A stretch of 64,000 nucleotides of DNA from Cellulosimicrobium terreum (GTDB lineage Bacteria > Actinomycetota > Actinomycetes > Actinomycetales > Cellulomonadaceae), in contig JACYFD010000002.1 of assembly GCA_014803435.1 (NCBI GenBank), positions 62,001-126,000 on the forward strand, read 5' to 3'. Below the pieces are notes generated by a model that ran no database searches, had not been told where the DNA came from, and saw only the letters and a program-made list of their open reading frames with translations. This document shows positions 56,952 to 64,000 of the stretch, piece after piece. A program made the position numbers and the translations under genes. The first letter of the stretch is position 1. Each line of letters starts with the position of its first letter.

Positions 56952-57346
56952 GGGAACGGATGAGGGAATAGGCCGCGTGGTCGGGTCGTTGGGAGTCAGC
57001 GGGTAGGATCGGTGCCGCGGGCGACGATCTTGCCCTGTCCGCCCAGCGATCCCAGCGACCTCCCGGGAGACACCTCAGTGTCCGTCAGCGTGCCCACGTG
57101 GTACCTCACAGAGCGCCGCGACGTCGACCTCGGTCGAGTCGCCAGCGCGCTCTGTCGCTGACCCACCGTCGTCGCTGACCCCGCCCGGCTCTGCTGCCGG
57201 GCCCCTGCCGCCGCGCCGCCTGACACGACCGCTCACGACGAGCCGTCGCGCCGAGGACACGCGTCCAGGTCTGCGCCGACGTCCGCCTCCTCTCCCGAGA
57301 CCGGCGCACCGCTCCCGCGCCACCGAACGTCATGAAAGGCACCCCC
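56952..57346 (+). other. Gene-free stretch of 395 bases with a long structured element
   Basis: No convincing coding frame was seen on either strand. TAGGAT at 57004-57009 could be a -10 element, giving a leader of over 300 bases to the symporter. Inside, ACAGAGCGC (57108-57116) and GCGCTCTGT (57147-57155) form a perfect nine-base outer stem that encloses a second stem (GCGAC, one bulge, TCGACC pairing with GGTCGA and GTCGC), making a hairpin of about 48 bases. GTCGCTGACCC occurs twice just after it. A known riboswitch class was not recognised. Confidence 0.5.
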
Positions 57347-58819
57347 GTGTCCTCCACCCCCTCGAAGCCCGCGCAGCAGGCGGTCGTCTCCTCGGAGCCG
57401 CCGGCCCCCGCGAAGCGCAAGCGCCGCTTCCCGTCGTTCAGCACGCAGATCCTCCTGGGACTCGCGCTCGGCATCGTCCTCGGCGGCATCGCGCTCGCGA
57501 TGGGCCCGCAGGACGCCGACGGCGAGGTCCCCAACGGCCTCACGACGACGCTCGCGACGATCGGCTCCTCGTTCGTCACGCTGCTCAAGGCGGTCGTCCC
57601 GCCGCTGATCTTCACGGCGATCGTCGCGTCGATCGCGAACCTGCGGACCGTGACCAACGCCGCTCGCCTCGCCGGCCAGACCCTCCTGTGGTTCGCCATC
57701 ACGGCCGCGATCTCCGTGGCGGTCGGCATCGGCCTCGGTCTGCTCTTCCAGCCGGGCAACCGGGCGACGGTCTCGATCGACGACGCGTCCGAGGTCGGCC
57801 ACACCGGTTCCTGGCTCGACTTCCTCACCGGCATCATCCCGGGCAACGTGCTCGGGCTCGGCGCGGGCACGCAGGTCGAGACCGCCGCTGACGGTGCGGT
57901 GAGCGCCACCACGTCGATCAACTTCAACGTGCTGCAGATCCTCGTCGTCGCGCTCGTCATCGGCATCGCGGCGCTGAAGACCGGTGCGAAGGCCGACCCG
58001 TTCCTCGAGTTCAACCGCTCGGCCCTCGCGATCGTCCAGAAGGTGCTGTGGTGGATCATCCGCCTCGCGCCGCTCGGCACGCTGGGCCTCATCGGCAACG
58101 CGATCGCCACCTACGGCTGGTCGTCGCTGAGCTCGCTCGCGTGGTTCGCCGTCGCGATCTACGTCGGCCTCGCCATCGTGCTGTTCGTCGTCTACCCGAT
58201 CCTGCTGCGCACCAACGGGCTCAAGATCACGAGCTACTTCAAGGGCGCGTGGCCCGCGATCCAGCTCGCGTTCGTCTCGCGCTCCTCGATCGGCACGCTG
58301 CCCGTGACGCAGCGCGTGACCGAGCGCAACCTCGGCGTCCCGAGCGAGTACGCGTCGTTCGCCGTGCCGCTCGCCGCGACCACGAAGATGGACGGTTGCG
58401 CCTCGATCTACCCGGCGATCTCCGCGATCTTCGTGGCCGAGATCTTCGGCATCCAGCTGTCCTTCACGGACTACCTGCTCATCGCGTTCGTGTCCGTCGT
58501 GGGCTCGGCCGCCACCGCGGGCCTCACGGGCGCCGTCGTCATGCTGACCCTGACGCTCTCGACGCTCGGCCTCCCGCTCGCGGGCGTGGGCCTGCTGCTC
58601 GCGATCGACCCGATCCTCGACATGGGCCGTACGGCCGTCAACGTGGCGGGCCAGGCGCTGGTCCCGACGATCGTCGCCAAGCGTGAGGGCATCCTCGACG
58701 TCGAGAAGTACGAGGCGGCGTCGGCCGAGGACCTCTTCGCCGACGACACCGCGACCGAGGCGACGGACGTGACCGAGGAGGTCACGGCGGACGAGCGGGA
58801 GCTCACCCCCGCCCGCTGA
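57347..58819 (+). CDS. Dicarboxylate/amino acid:cation symporter family protein (DAACS)
   Basis: A 490-residue transporter of the glutamate transporter fold, with eight helices and two re-entrant loops. The Ser-rich loop is SRSSIGTLPVTQRV; the second loop motif, usually NMDGT in glutamate carriers, reads KMDGC (Lys347) followed by ASIYPAISAIF, closer to cystine-type TcyP proteins, so the substrate may be cystine or another amino acid. A basic Pro/Ala-rich head and a long acidic tail flank the core. The GTG at 57347 is chosen because GAAAGG lies seven bases ahead; an ATG at 57332 has no site. A perfect terminator follows. Confidence 0.9.
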   Translation: MSSTPSKPAQQAVVSSEPPAPAKRKRRFPSFSTQILLGLALGIVLGGIALAMGPQDADGEVPNGLTTTLATIGSSFVTLLKAVVPPLIFTAIVASIANLRTVTNAARLAGQTLLWFAITAAISVAVGIGLGLLFQPGNRATVSIDDASEVGHTGSWLDFLTGIIPGNVLGLGAGTQVETAADGAVSATTSINFNVLQILVVALVIGIAALKTGAKADPFLEFNRSALAIVQKVLWWIIRLAPLGTLGLIGNAIATYGWSSLSSLAWFAVAIYVGLAIVLFVVYPILLRTNGLKITSYFKGAWPAIQLAFVSRSSIGTLPVTQRVTERNLGVPSEYASFAVPLAATTKMDGCASIYPAISAIFVAEIFGIQLSFTDYLLIAFVSVVGSAATAGLTGAVVMLTLTLSTLGLPLAGVGLLLAIDPILDMGRTAVNVAGQALVPTIVAKREGILDVEKYEAASAEDLFADDTATEATDVTEEVTADERELTPAR

Positions 58820-58845
58820 CGCCGAGGACGCACGTCCGCACCGCC

Positions 58846-58896
58846 GAGAACGGGGTCGGTGCCTCATCCCACGGACGAGGCACCGACCCCGTTCTC
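58846..58896. terminator. Perfect 20-bp bidirectional terminator
   Basis: The 20-base arm at 58846-58865 is matched without error at 58877-58896 around an 11-base loop. It stands between the convergent stops of the symporter (58819) and the SHOCT gene (58929). Neither side has a long T run. Confidence 0.8.
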
Positions 58897-58928
58897 GCGC
58901 CCGCGCGATCGGGGGTGGCCCCGGTCGG

Positions 58929-59246
58929 TCAGGACTGCGGCGGACGTGGCTCGCGGAGCACGGTGAGCCGGGTGCGGTACTCCTGCTCGTCGATCTCGCC
59001 GCGCGCGTAGCGCTCGCCGAGGACCGAGACCGGGTCAGGGCCGACGCTCCGCCACGGCCCGGGCCCGCCCGGTCCCCAGCCCCGGCGCGCCCGGCGGGCG
59101 ACGAGGAAGATCACGGACGCGAACAGCAGGAACCACAGCAGCGGGAAGACGAACCACCACGGCCCCGGCCCCCAGCCGACGTGGCCGACGGCTGCGGCGG
59201 TACCGGCCAGGCCGGTCGCAGGTGCGGCGGTGAGTACGGTGAGCAT
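58929..59246 (-). CDS. SHOCT domain membrane protein (copy 4)
   Basis: A 105-residue protein: one N-terminal hydrophobic segment, a second helix WWFVFPLLWFLLFASVIFLV, a Gly/Arg-rich link and the SHOCT pair SVLGERYARGEIDEQEYRTRL. GGAGG precedes the ATG at 59246. The upstream region carries part of a repeat that stands twice before the two-component operon at 61 kb, so the two may be controlled together. Confidence 0.87.
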   Translation of the reverse strand: MLTVLTAAPATGLAGTAAAVGHVGWGPGPWWFVFPLLWFLLFASVIFLVARRARRGWGPGGPGPWRSVGPDPVSVLGERYARGEIDEQEYRTRLTVLREPRPPQS

Positions 59247-59368
59247 GACGACCTCCGGTCGATGACGCGCGCCGACGGGCGGCGCGCACGGCCGCGTCCG
59301 CGACCGTGACCCCAGGCTTCCCGGTGCCCGACGCCGCGTCGTCCCCCGCCCGTACCGACCGGGCTACC

Positions 59369-59380
59369 CCCGTGGTGCCG
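59369..59380. promoter_or_regulatory. Partial copy of the two-component operon repeat
   Basis: CCCGTGGTGCCG, the conserved core of the 23-bp repeats at 61360-61405, lies between the SHOCT gene (start 59246) and the response regulator (stop 59398). Confidence 0.35.
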
Positions 59381-59381
59381 T

Positions 59382-59397
59382 CCCGGGACGTCCCGGG
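59382..59397. terminator. 16-base palindrome at the end of the response regulator gene
   Basis: CCCGGGACGTCCCGGG is perfectly palindromic and directly abuts the stop codon at 59398-59400. It may end transcription of the two-component operon. Confidence 0.45.
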
Positions 59398-60063
59398 TCA
59401 GCGCGCCCAGCCCGGGCGCACGAGCCCCGACTCGTAGGCCGCGACGACGAGCTGGGCCCGGTCGCGTGCGCCCAGCTTGGCCATCGTCCGGGACACGTGG
59501 GTCTTCACGGTGGACTCGGACAGGAACAGCGTCCCGGCGATCTCCTCGTTCGAGAACCCGCCCGCGACCTCGACGAGCACCTCGTGCTCGCGCGGGGTCA
59601 GGTCCGCCAGGCCGTCGACCGGCCCGACGGCGCGGGTCGCCTCCGCGACCCGCGCGAGCAGCCGCCGGGTGACGGTGGGGGACAGGAGGGCGTCGCCGCC
59701 CGCCGCGACCCGCACGGCCCGGACGAGGTCGGCCGGTTCGGTGTCCTTCACGAGGAACCCGCTCGCACCGCCGCGGATCGCGTCGGTCACGTAGTCGTCG
59801 TGCTCGAACGTCGTGACGACCACGACGTGGACGCGTGCGGCCGCACGGTCGGCGACGATGCGCCGCGTCGCCTCGAGACCGTCGAGCCCGGGCATGCGGA
59901 TGTCCATGAGCACGACGTCCGGGAGGTGCTCGAGCGCGAGCTGCACGGCGGCCTCGCCGGTCGCGGCCTCCGCCACGACGCGCATGTCGTCCTCGGAGTC
60001 GATCAGCGCGCGGAAGCCGCCGCGCACGAGGGCCTGGTCGTCGGCCAGCACGACGTCGATCAC
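59398..60063 (-). CDS. NarL/LuxR-family response regulator (second pair)
   Basis: A 221-residue regulator. The receiver shows VVLADDQALVRGGFRALIDS, phospho-acceptor Asp in DVVLMDIRMPGLDGLEATRR, and FLVKDTEPADLVRAV with the Lys. The GerE domain runs from LTPREHEVLVEVAGGFSNEE to LSESTVKTHVSRTMAKLGAR. GTG at 60063 overlaps the kinase stop by four bases. It probably binds the tandem repeats in front of its own operon. Confidence 0.95.
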   Translation of the reverse strand: MIDVVLADDQALVRGGFRALIDSEDDMRVVAEAATGEAAVQLALEHLPDVVLMDIRMPGLDGLEATRRIVADRAAARVHVVVVTTFEHDDYVTDAIRGGASGFLVKDTEPADLVRAVRVAAGGDALLSPTVTRRLLARVAEATRAVGPVDGLADLTPREHEVLVEVAGGFSNEEIAGTLFLSESTVKTHVSRTMAKLGARDRAQLVVAAYESGLVRPGWAR

Positions 60064-61331
60064 GGTGTCTCCTCGGGCCGGACGTGCGAGGGTCCCGGCG
60101 TCGGTGCCGGCCACGGAAAGCGTGCCCGAACCCGGAACCCGCGTCCACCGGGACCCGATCCGGGGCCGTCCACCGGACCCGCCTCGAGCGTGCCGCCCAC
60201 GAGCTCGACGCGCTCCCGCATGCCGCGCAGCCCGTACCCGGGCACGGGCGGAGGAAGGGTCGACGCCCGGGGTGCGGCGCCGTCGTCGGACACCACGACG
60301 GTGACCGCGACCGGACCCTGCGACCCGGGTGGTCCTGCCTCCACCCGGACGTGCACGTCGGCGCGCGACGCGTCGGGCGCGTGCCGCCGGACGTTGGTCA
60401 GCGACTCCTGGACGACGCGGTACACCACGCCGGCGAGGTGGTCGGGCAGCGCCCGGGCCGCGCGGTCGACGTCGAGCCGCACGTCCAGCTCGTCGGTTCC
60501 CGCCTGCTGCACGAGCCGCGCGAGCGCCGTCAGGTCCCACGTGGGAGCGAGGGGCGCGTCGGGGGCGCCGTCCGCGACTGCGTCGGCCCGCACGACCCCG
60601 AGCACCGCGCGGACCTCGTCGAGCGCCTCGACGCTCGTCGATCTGATCGCGGCGAGAGCGCCCCGCGCCTGCTCCGTGTCGCGGTCGAGCAGGTGCAGGC
60701 CGACGCCGGCCTGGACGGTGATCGCGGACAGCGAGTGGGCGAGGACGTCGTGCACCTCGCGCGCGATGCGCAGCCGCTCGGCGGCGACGGCGGTCCGCTC
60801 GCGCTCTTCCTGGGTCGCGCGCCGGGCCGCGCGAGTCTCGGCGACCCGGGCCGCCCGGTCCCGGATCGCGCCCGCGGCGAGCAGCACGACGGTGGTCCAG
60901 GCGACCCCGCCGAGGAGCGTCGCGGGCGGGGGCACGTCCGGGCGCGCCGTCGTCGCGGCCACGACCGTCCCCGCCAGCAGCACCGCGCCGCCCCAGGCGG
61001 TCGCCCGGCTGCGCGCGACCGGACCGCTCAGCACCACCGTGGCGAGCACGACGACCGGCCCGGCGAGCACGGGGCCCCACGGGTAGCCCGCCGCGAGATA
61101 CGCGCCGCACGCCGCGACGGAGACCACGACGGCGCCCGCGGTGAGCCGCGGCGAGCGGGTCGGGAGTAGGACGAGCACCACGGGCGCGACGAGGAGGAGG
61201 GCGAACGCGGCGGCGTCGGGCGTCCGGGCCTGCGGCTGCCCGTGGGCCGCGCCGAGCGTGCCGAGCACCGAGATCGCCGTGAGGAGCACCGCGAGGAACA
61301 CGCGGGGTCGGCGTCGGTCGAGCGGGCCCAT
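60060..61331 (-). CDS. Sensor histidine kinase (DesK/NarL type)
   Basis: A 423-residue kinase. Five to six helices in the first 170 residues (VFLAVLLTAISVLGTLGAAH, AAFALLLVAPVVLVLLP) precede HisKA_3 with the phospho-His in RIAREVHDVLAHSLSAITVQ, and HATPase with YRVVQESLTNVRRHAP and GYGLRGMRERVELVGG. It phosphorylates the regulator encoded downstream. TAGCGT ends seven bases before the ATG at 61331, close to leaderless spacing; no ribosome binding site is seen. Confidence 0.93.
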   Translation of the reverse strand: MGPLDRRRPRVFLAVLLTAISVLGTLGAAHGQPQARTPDAAAFALLLVAPVVLVLLPTRSPRLTAGAVVVSVAACGAYLAAGYPWGPVLAGPVVVLATVVLSGPVARSRATAWGGAVLLAGTVVAATTARPDVPPPATLLGGVAWTTVVLLAAGAIRDRAARVAETRAARRATQEERERTAVAAERLRIAREVHDVLAHSLSAITVQAGVGLHLLDRDTEQARGALAAIRSTSVEALDEVRAVLGVVRADAVADGAPDAPLAPTWDLTALARLVQQAGTDELDVRLDVDRAARALPDHLAGVVYRVVQESLTNVRRHAPDASRADVHVRVEAGPPGSQGPVAVTVVVSDDGAAPRASTLPPPVPGYGLRGMRERVELVGGTLEAGPVDGPGSGPGGRGFRVRARFPWPAPTPGPSHVRPEETP

Positions 61332-61359
61332 ACGTCGAACGCTACGCCGGGCCCGACGC

Positions 61360-61405
61360 CGCGTCGTCGTCCCGTGGTGCCGCGCGTCGTGGTCCCGTGG
61401 TGCCG
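61360..61405. repeat. Two tandem 23-bp repeats upstream of the kinase gene
   Basis: Positions 61360-61382 and 61383-61405 match in 22 of 23 bases; each ends in CCCGTGGTGCCG. They stand 29 bases and more ahead of the kinase start, where regulator sites would be found. Confidence 0.65.
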
Positions 61406-61489
61406 AGCACGACCTCGCTCGCCGTCGAGCACGACATGGGGGCCGCGAACGGCCTGACAACGACCCTCAGGTCGTGTTCGGCGGGCGGT

Positions 61490-61969
61490 TCAGGGGTTGG
61501 TGGCGACCGACGCGAGGACGACGGGGTCGGCGCAGCCGCGCGCGAAGCCGGCGATGCGCTTGTCGATGTCGCGGCCGAGCACCCAGGAGCCGACGCGCTC
61601 CGCGAGCGGCGCGAGCCAGCGCGGCCGGCAGCGGAAGCTGTAGCGCCAGGTCGCGCGCGTGCCGCCGGACGGGTCGGGGGCGAACCGCCACCCGCCCGCG
61701 AGGTTCTCGAAGAACCAGGAGCCGCGGACCATGCGCATGCCGACGTTGGTCGGCGGGTTGTACGACACGTACTCGCTGACCATCGACAGCCCGGTGCGGT
61801 GGCGGGTCAGCGTCCGCACGCCCTTGGCCGGGGCGGTCGCACCGTCGAGGAAGCGCTGGTGGCGGATGAAGGGGTCCCAGCGCAGCCGGACCTCGCCCGT
61901 GGTCTGCGAGACGGCGAACGCGGTCGCGGGGTCGACCGTGACGACCAGCGAGGACTCGACGACGGGCAT
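61490..61969 (-). CDS. SRPBCC family protein
   Basis: A 159-residue START/Bet v1-like protein: VVESSLVVTVDPATAFAVSQ, VRLRWDPFIRHQRFLDG, FENLAGGWRFAPDPSGGTRA and a C-terminal helix LAPLAERVGSWVLGRDIDKR. The fold forms a hydrophobic pocket for a lipid-like ligand; the role is unknown. The ATG at 61969 has no clear ribosome binding site, and CACCAT six bases ahead is a weak leaderless candidate. Confidence 0.88.
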   Translation of the reverse strand: MPVVESSLVVTVDPATAFAVSQTTGEVRLRWDPFIRHQRFLDGATAPAKGVRTLTRHRTGLSMVSEYVSYNPPTNVGMRMVRGSWFFENLAGGWRFAPDPSGGTRATWRYSFRCRPRWLAPLAERVGSWVLGRDIDKRIAGFARGCADPVVLASVATNP

Positions 61970-62006
61970 GCGTCGATGGTGGCACGTCCGGCGTGCCGGA
62001 CGCACG

Positions 62007-62037
62007 AGCGCCCCGCCCCGGGGAAGGGCGGGGCGCT
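62007..62037 (-). terminator. GC-rich terminator after the lipoprotein gene
   Basis: AGCGCCCCGCCC (62007-62018) pairs exactly with 62026-62037 over a seven-base loop. It begins 12 bases past the lipoprotein stop on the minus strand. Confidence 0.75.
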
Positions 62038-62048
62038 CAGGGTCGTGC

Positions 62049-62504
62049 TCAGGAGGTGAACTCGTACCCGGCCTCGTCGCACTGCGCGTGGAACGCGTCG
62101 AGCGACGGCTGGAAGTTCGTCGTGACGACCTCGGTGGCCTCGAGGGCGGCCTGGAACGGCGCCTTGATGCCGTTGAGGTTCTCCTGGACCTCGACGTCCG
62201 CGAAGCGCTGGATCGACGCGATCTTGTCGCGCGTCGTCGCGAGCGTGAGCGAGGACTCGTCCGTGAGCTCCTCGGCCGTCAGGGCGAACGTGTCGTCGAC
62301 GCGGGCCGCGAGGGAGGCGGCGCCACCGTCGTAGAAGCCGGCGCAGGACTGCTCGATCGAGACGATCGTGGGCTCGGGGGCCTCGGCCTGGGTCGCGGTG
62401 GGCTCGGGGGTCTCGGTCTCGCTCGACGGGTCTGTCGTCGAGGCGCACGAGGCCAGCAGGAGGGCACAGGAGAGCGCCGCGGTAGCGGCGAGGTACTTAC
62501 GCAT
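62049..62504 (-). CDS. Predicted lipoprotein of unknown function
   Basis: A 151-residue exported protein with signal peptide and lipobox (LSCALLLASCAS, Cys about residue 20), a Thr/Pro/Glu-rich spacer and a helical domain with two cysteines (SIEQSCAGFYDGG, AFHAQCDEAG) that could form a disulfide. No family was recognised. The start region is AT-rich (AAATCCTTAGC) without a good ribosome binding site. A strong terminator follows. Confidence 0.82.
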   Translation of the reverse strand: MRKYLAATAALSCALLLASCASTTDPSSETETPEPTATQAEAPEPTIVSIEQSCAGFYDGGAASLAARVDDTFALTAEELTDESSLTLATTRDKIASIQRFADVEVQENLNGIKAPFQAALEATEVVTTNFQPSLDAFHAQCDEAGYEFTS

Positions 62505-62647
62505 GCTAAGGATTTGACCGCGCGACGGCGGTTCGGCGCAAACAGCCCTTCCCGTCCGGGATCACCGGTCCGCCGGGGTTCCGCAGAATCCTGCGGTTCG
62601 TCGGGAACCTGCTGTGCGGAGCCTCACAGCACCGCGCGACCGCCGAC

Positions 62648-63571
62648 TCACCCGACCGTCAGCACGACCTTGCCCCGCACGTGACCGCCCGCGACGAGCC
62701 GCAACGCCTCCGCCGCCTCCGCGAGCGGGAGGCGCCGGGACACGGTCAGCCGCAACCGGCCGGCCTCGGCGAGCACCAGCACCTCGTCGAGCGCACCCTT
62801 CGCGTCGACCTTGTCGACGATGCCGGCGGCCCGTGACGCGTCGCTGCCGGCGATCGTCACGGCACGGGGGGCCTCGTCCGTCGGCGCGACCTGGTCGCCG
62901 AGCAGCGCGGTGGTCGCGGCGACGCTCTCCGCCGTCCCGGCGAGGTCGATCACGACGTCGATCGCGCTGAGCTCGTCCGGCAGCGCACGCACGGCGTCGA
63001 CCAGCCCCGGACCGTACTCGACGGGGGTCGCGCCCAGCTCGCGGAGGTAGTCGTGGTTGCGCGCGGACGACGTCCCGACGACCCGCGCGCCCAGCGCCTG
63101 GGCGATCTGGACCGCGGCGGAGCCGACCCCACCGCTCGCGCCGTGCAGGAGCACGACGTCTCCCTCGCCCACGTCCGCCTGGACGAGCGCGGAGAACGCG
63201 GTGGCGGCAGCGACGGGCAGGACGGCGGCCTGCTCGGCCGGCACGGACGCGGGGCGTCGTCGCACCCGCTCGGCCGGCACGAGCGAGAGCTCGCGCTGCG
63301 CTCCCGACCCGTGCCACAGGACGGCGTCCCCGGGGGCGAGGTCCGCGACGTCGGGCCCGACGGCGTCGACCACCCCCGCGGCCTCGAAGCCGAGGACGCC
63401 GGGGACCTTCCCCCCGAACGCTCCCGACAGCCGCTTGAGGTCGGCCGGGTTGACGCCGACGACCTGGTTGGCGACGCGCACCTGTCCCGGACCCGGATCG
63501 GGGACGTGCTCGTCGGCGACGCGCAGCGCCTCGGGTCCGCCGAAGGCGTCGAAGGTGACGACCGTGCTCAT
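62648..63571 (-). CDS. NADP-dependent quinone oxidoreductase-like protein (MDR family)
   Basis: A 307-residue medium-chain dehydrogenase/reductase lacking the structural zinc loop. Features are FDAFGGPEALRVADEHVPDP, GVNPADLKRLSGAFGG, PGVLGFEAAGVVDAVGPDVA, the NADPH-binding GASGGVGSAAVQIAQALGA and the C-terminal VAGGHVRGKVVLTVG. It resembles QOR-type enzymes that reduce quinones or enones. GGAAGAG lies about ten bases before the ATG at 63571. It diverges from the DksA/TraR-like gene. Confidence 0.93.
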   Translation of the reverse strand: MSTVVTFDAFGGPEALRVADEHVPDPGPGQVRVANQVVGVNPADLKRLSGAFGGKVPGVLGFEAAGVVDAVGPDVADLAPGDAVLWHGSGAQRELSLVPAERVRRRPASVPAEQAAVLPVAAATAFSALVQADVGEGDVVLLHGASGGVGSAAVQIAQALGARVVGTSSARNHDYLRELGATPVEYGPGLVDAVRALPDELSAIDVVIDLAGTAESVAATTALLGDQVAPTDEAPRAVTIAGSDASRAAGIVDKVDAKGALDEVLVLAEAGRLRLTVSRRLPLAEAAEALRLVAGGHVRGKVVLTVG

Positions 63572-63681
63572 GGCAGGCCACTCTTCCACCGCGCGCGCCG
63601 CGCTGTCCTGTGCAACCGCCGTGCGGACGGACCCCGCACCCGCGGCGGGACGGAACCGGGCGCCGCGCGCGTTGTGCCCAC

Positions 63682-64000
63682 ATGACCGTACCGGAGGTGC
63701 GCGAGCGACTGACCGCCCTGCGCGCGGAGGCGCTCGGGCGCGTCGCGGCGCTGCGGGCCGACGTCGCGGAGATGGTCGAGGCGTCGCGCGACTCGAACGC
63801 CGACGACGAGCACGACCCTGACGGCGCCACCATCGCGTTCGAGCGGGCCCAGCTCGACTCCCTCGCGCGCGAGGGCGAGGCCCGGATCGACGAGCTGGAG
63901 GCTGCGATCGCGCGTGTCGACTCCGGGACGTACGGGGTCTGCGAGGCGTGCGCGCAACCCGTCGCCGCCGGGAGGCTGGAGGCGCGCCCGACCGCACGGA
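63682..64000 (+). CDS. DksA/TraR-type zinc finger protein (cut by window edge)
   Basis: The first 106 residues are present. A coiled-coil start (VRERLTALRAEALGRVAALR) leads to LDSLAREGEARIDELEAAIA, then the start of the zinc finger, YGVCEACAQPVAAGRLEARP, matching the TraR/DksA pattern in which two CxxC pairs bind zinc; the second pair lies beyond the edge. Members act with RNA polymerase or in stress control. No clear ribosome binding site was seen before the ATG at 63682. Confidence 0.88.
   Translation, partial: MTVPEVRERLTALRAEALGRVAALRADVAEMVEASRDSNADDEHDPDGATIAFERAQLDSLAREGEARIDELEAAIARVDSGTYGVCEACAQPVAAGRLEARPTAR

Noticed and set aside
57108-57155. Known riboswitch upstream of the symporter
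   Set aside because: The hairpin is real but no conserved core of SAM, glutamine, lysine, guanidine or cyclic-di-AMP riboswitches was found, so only an unnamed structure is reported.
1-64000. Mobile element or genomic island
   Set aside because: No transposase, integrase, att-like direct repeats or tRNA gene; base composition is even across the window apart from short promoter regions.

Overview
The window is very GC-rich (roughly 73%), densely coded chromosomal DNA from an actinobacterium. GTG starts, four-base stop/start overlaps, many family proteins typical of Actinobacteria (DUF1269, DUF6325, SHOCT, DUF7144, LLM flavoenzymes, DUF4178/DUF350) and many genes without a Shine-Dalgarno sequence all point that way. 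The secreted glycoside hydrolase and general gene style suggest a soil or plant-polymer Micrococcales (Cellulomonas/Cellulosimicrobium-like), but this is inference. No rRNA, tRNA, CRISPR array, insertion sequence or prophage was seen.

Layout. 1-7.7 kb: start of an FAD-linked oxidase (cut by the left edge), a 5'-3' exonuclease-fold protein, a VOC protein, a NarL-type two-component pair, a small membrane protein and a SulP-STAS anion transporter. 7.9-12.5 kb: a run of small envelope or stress-type proteins (two DUF1269 paralogues, GAP-family, AI-2E-family, DUF7144, DUF6325, SHOCT). 12.5-18.9 kb: three regulators on the minus strand (ECF sigma with SnoaL tail, GAF-GAF-PP2C-HATPase protein, LuxR-type AAA regulator). 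19-27 kb: small conserved proteins, a UBP-type zinc finger protein, an alpha/beta hydrolase, a large secreted PA14-GH2-LamG enzyme and an SGNH esterase. 27-36.6 kb: alpha/beta hydrolase, P-type ATPase with MFS exporter, MalT-like regulator and a membrane protein.

36.8-41.3 kb: a DUF6325 protein and a SHOCT protein, then a tight gene set speD - DUF4178 - DUF350 - membrane-anchored speE. This is the most interesting uncharacterised system here: polyamine-making enzymes tied to membrane proteins of unknown role. 41.3-49.1 kb: LLM flavoenzyme, PhnB-like protein, serine hydrolase, DUF1905 protein, then DedA, a LysX/MprF-like aminoacyl-lipid transferase and a DMT transporter, and a MalY-type C-S lyase. 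49.3-51.5 kb: a WXG100-headed protein overlapping a lipoprotein gene. 51.5-57 kb: leaderless TetR regulator, MMPL transporter and a lipoprotein penicillin-binding protein. 57.3-64 kb: DAACS-type symporter, SHOCT protein, a second NarL/DesK-type two-component pair with tandem upstream repeats, SRPBCC protein, lipoprotein, zinc-free quinone oxidoreductase-like enzyme and a DksA/TraR protein cut by the right edge.

Two window-wide patterns stand out. First, at least seven genes lack a Shine-Dalgarno sequence and carry a TANNNT hexamer exactly six bases before the start codon, the layout of leaderless actinobacterial transcripts. Second, many gene ends carry long perfect inverted repeats, two of which have a duplicated left arm competing for one right arm.
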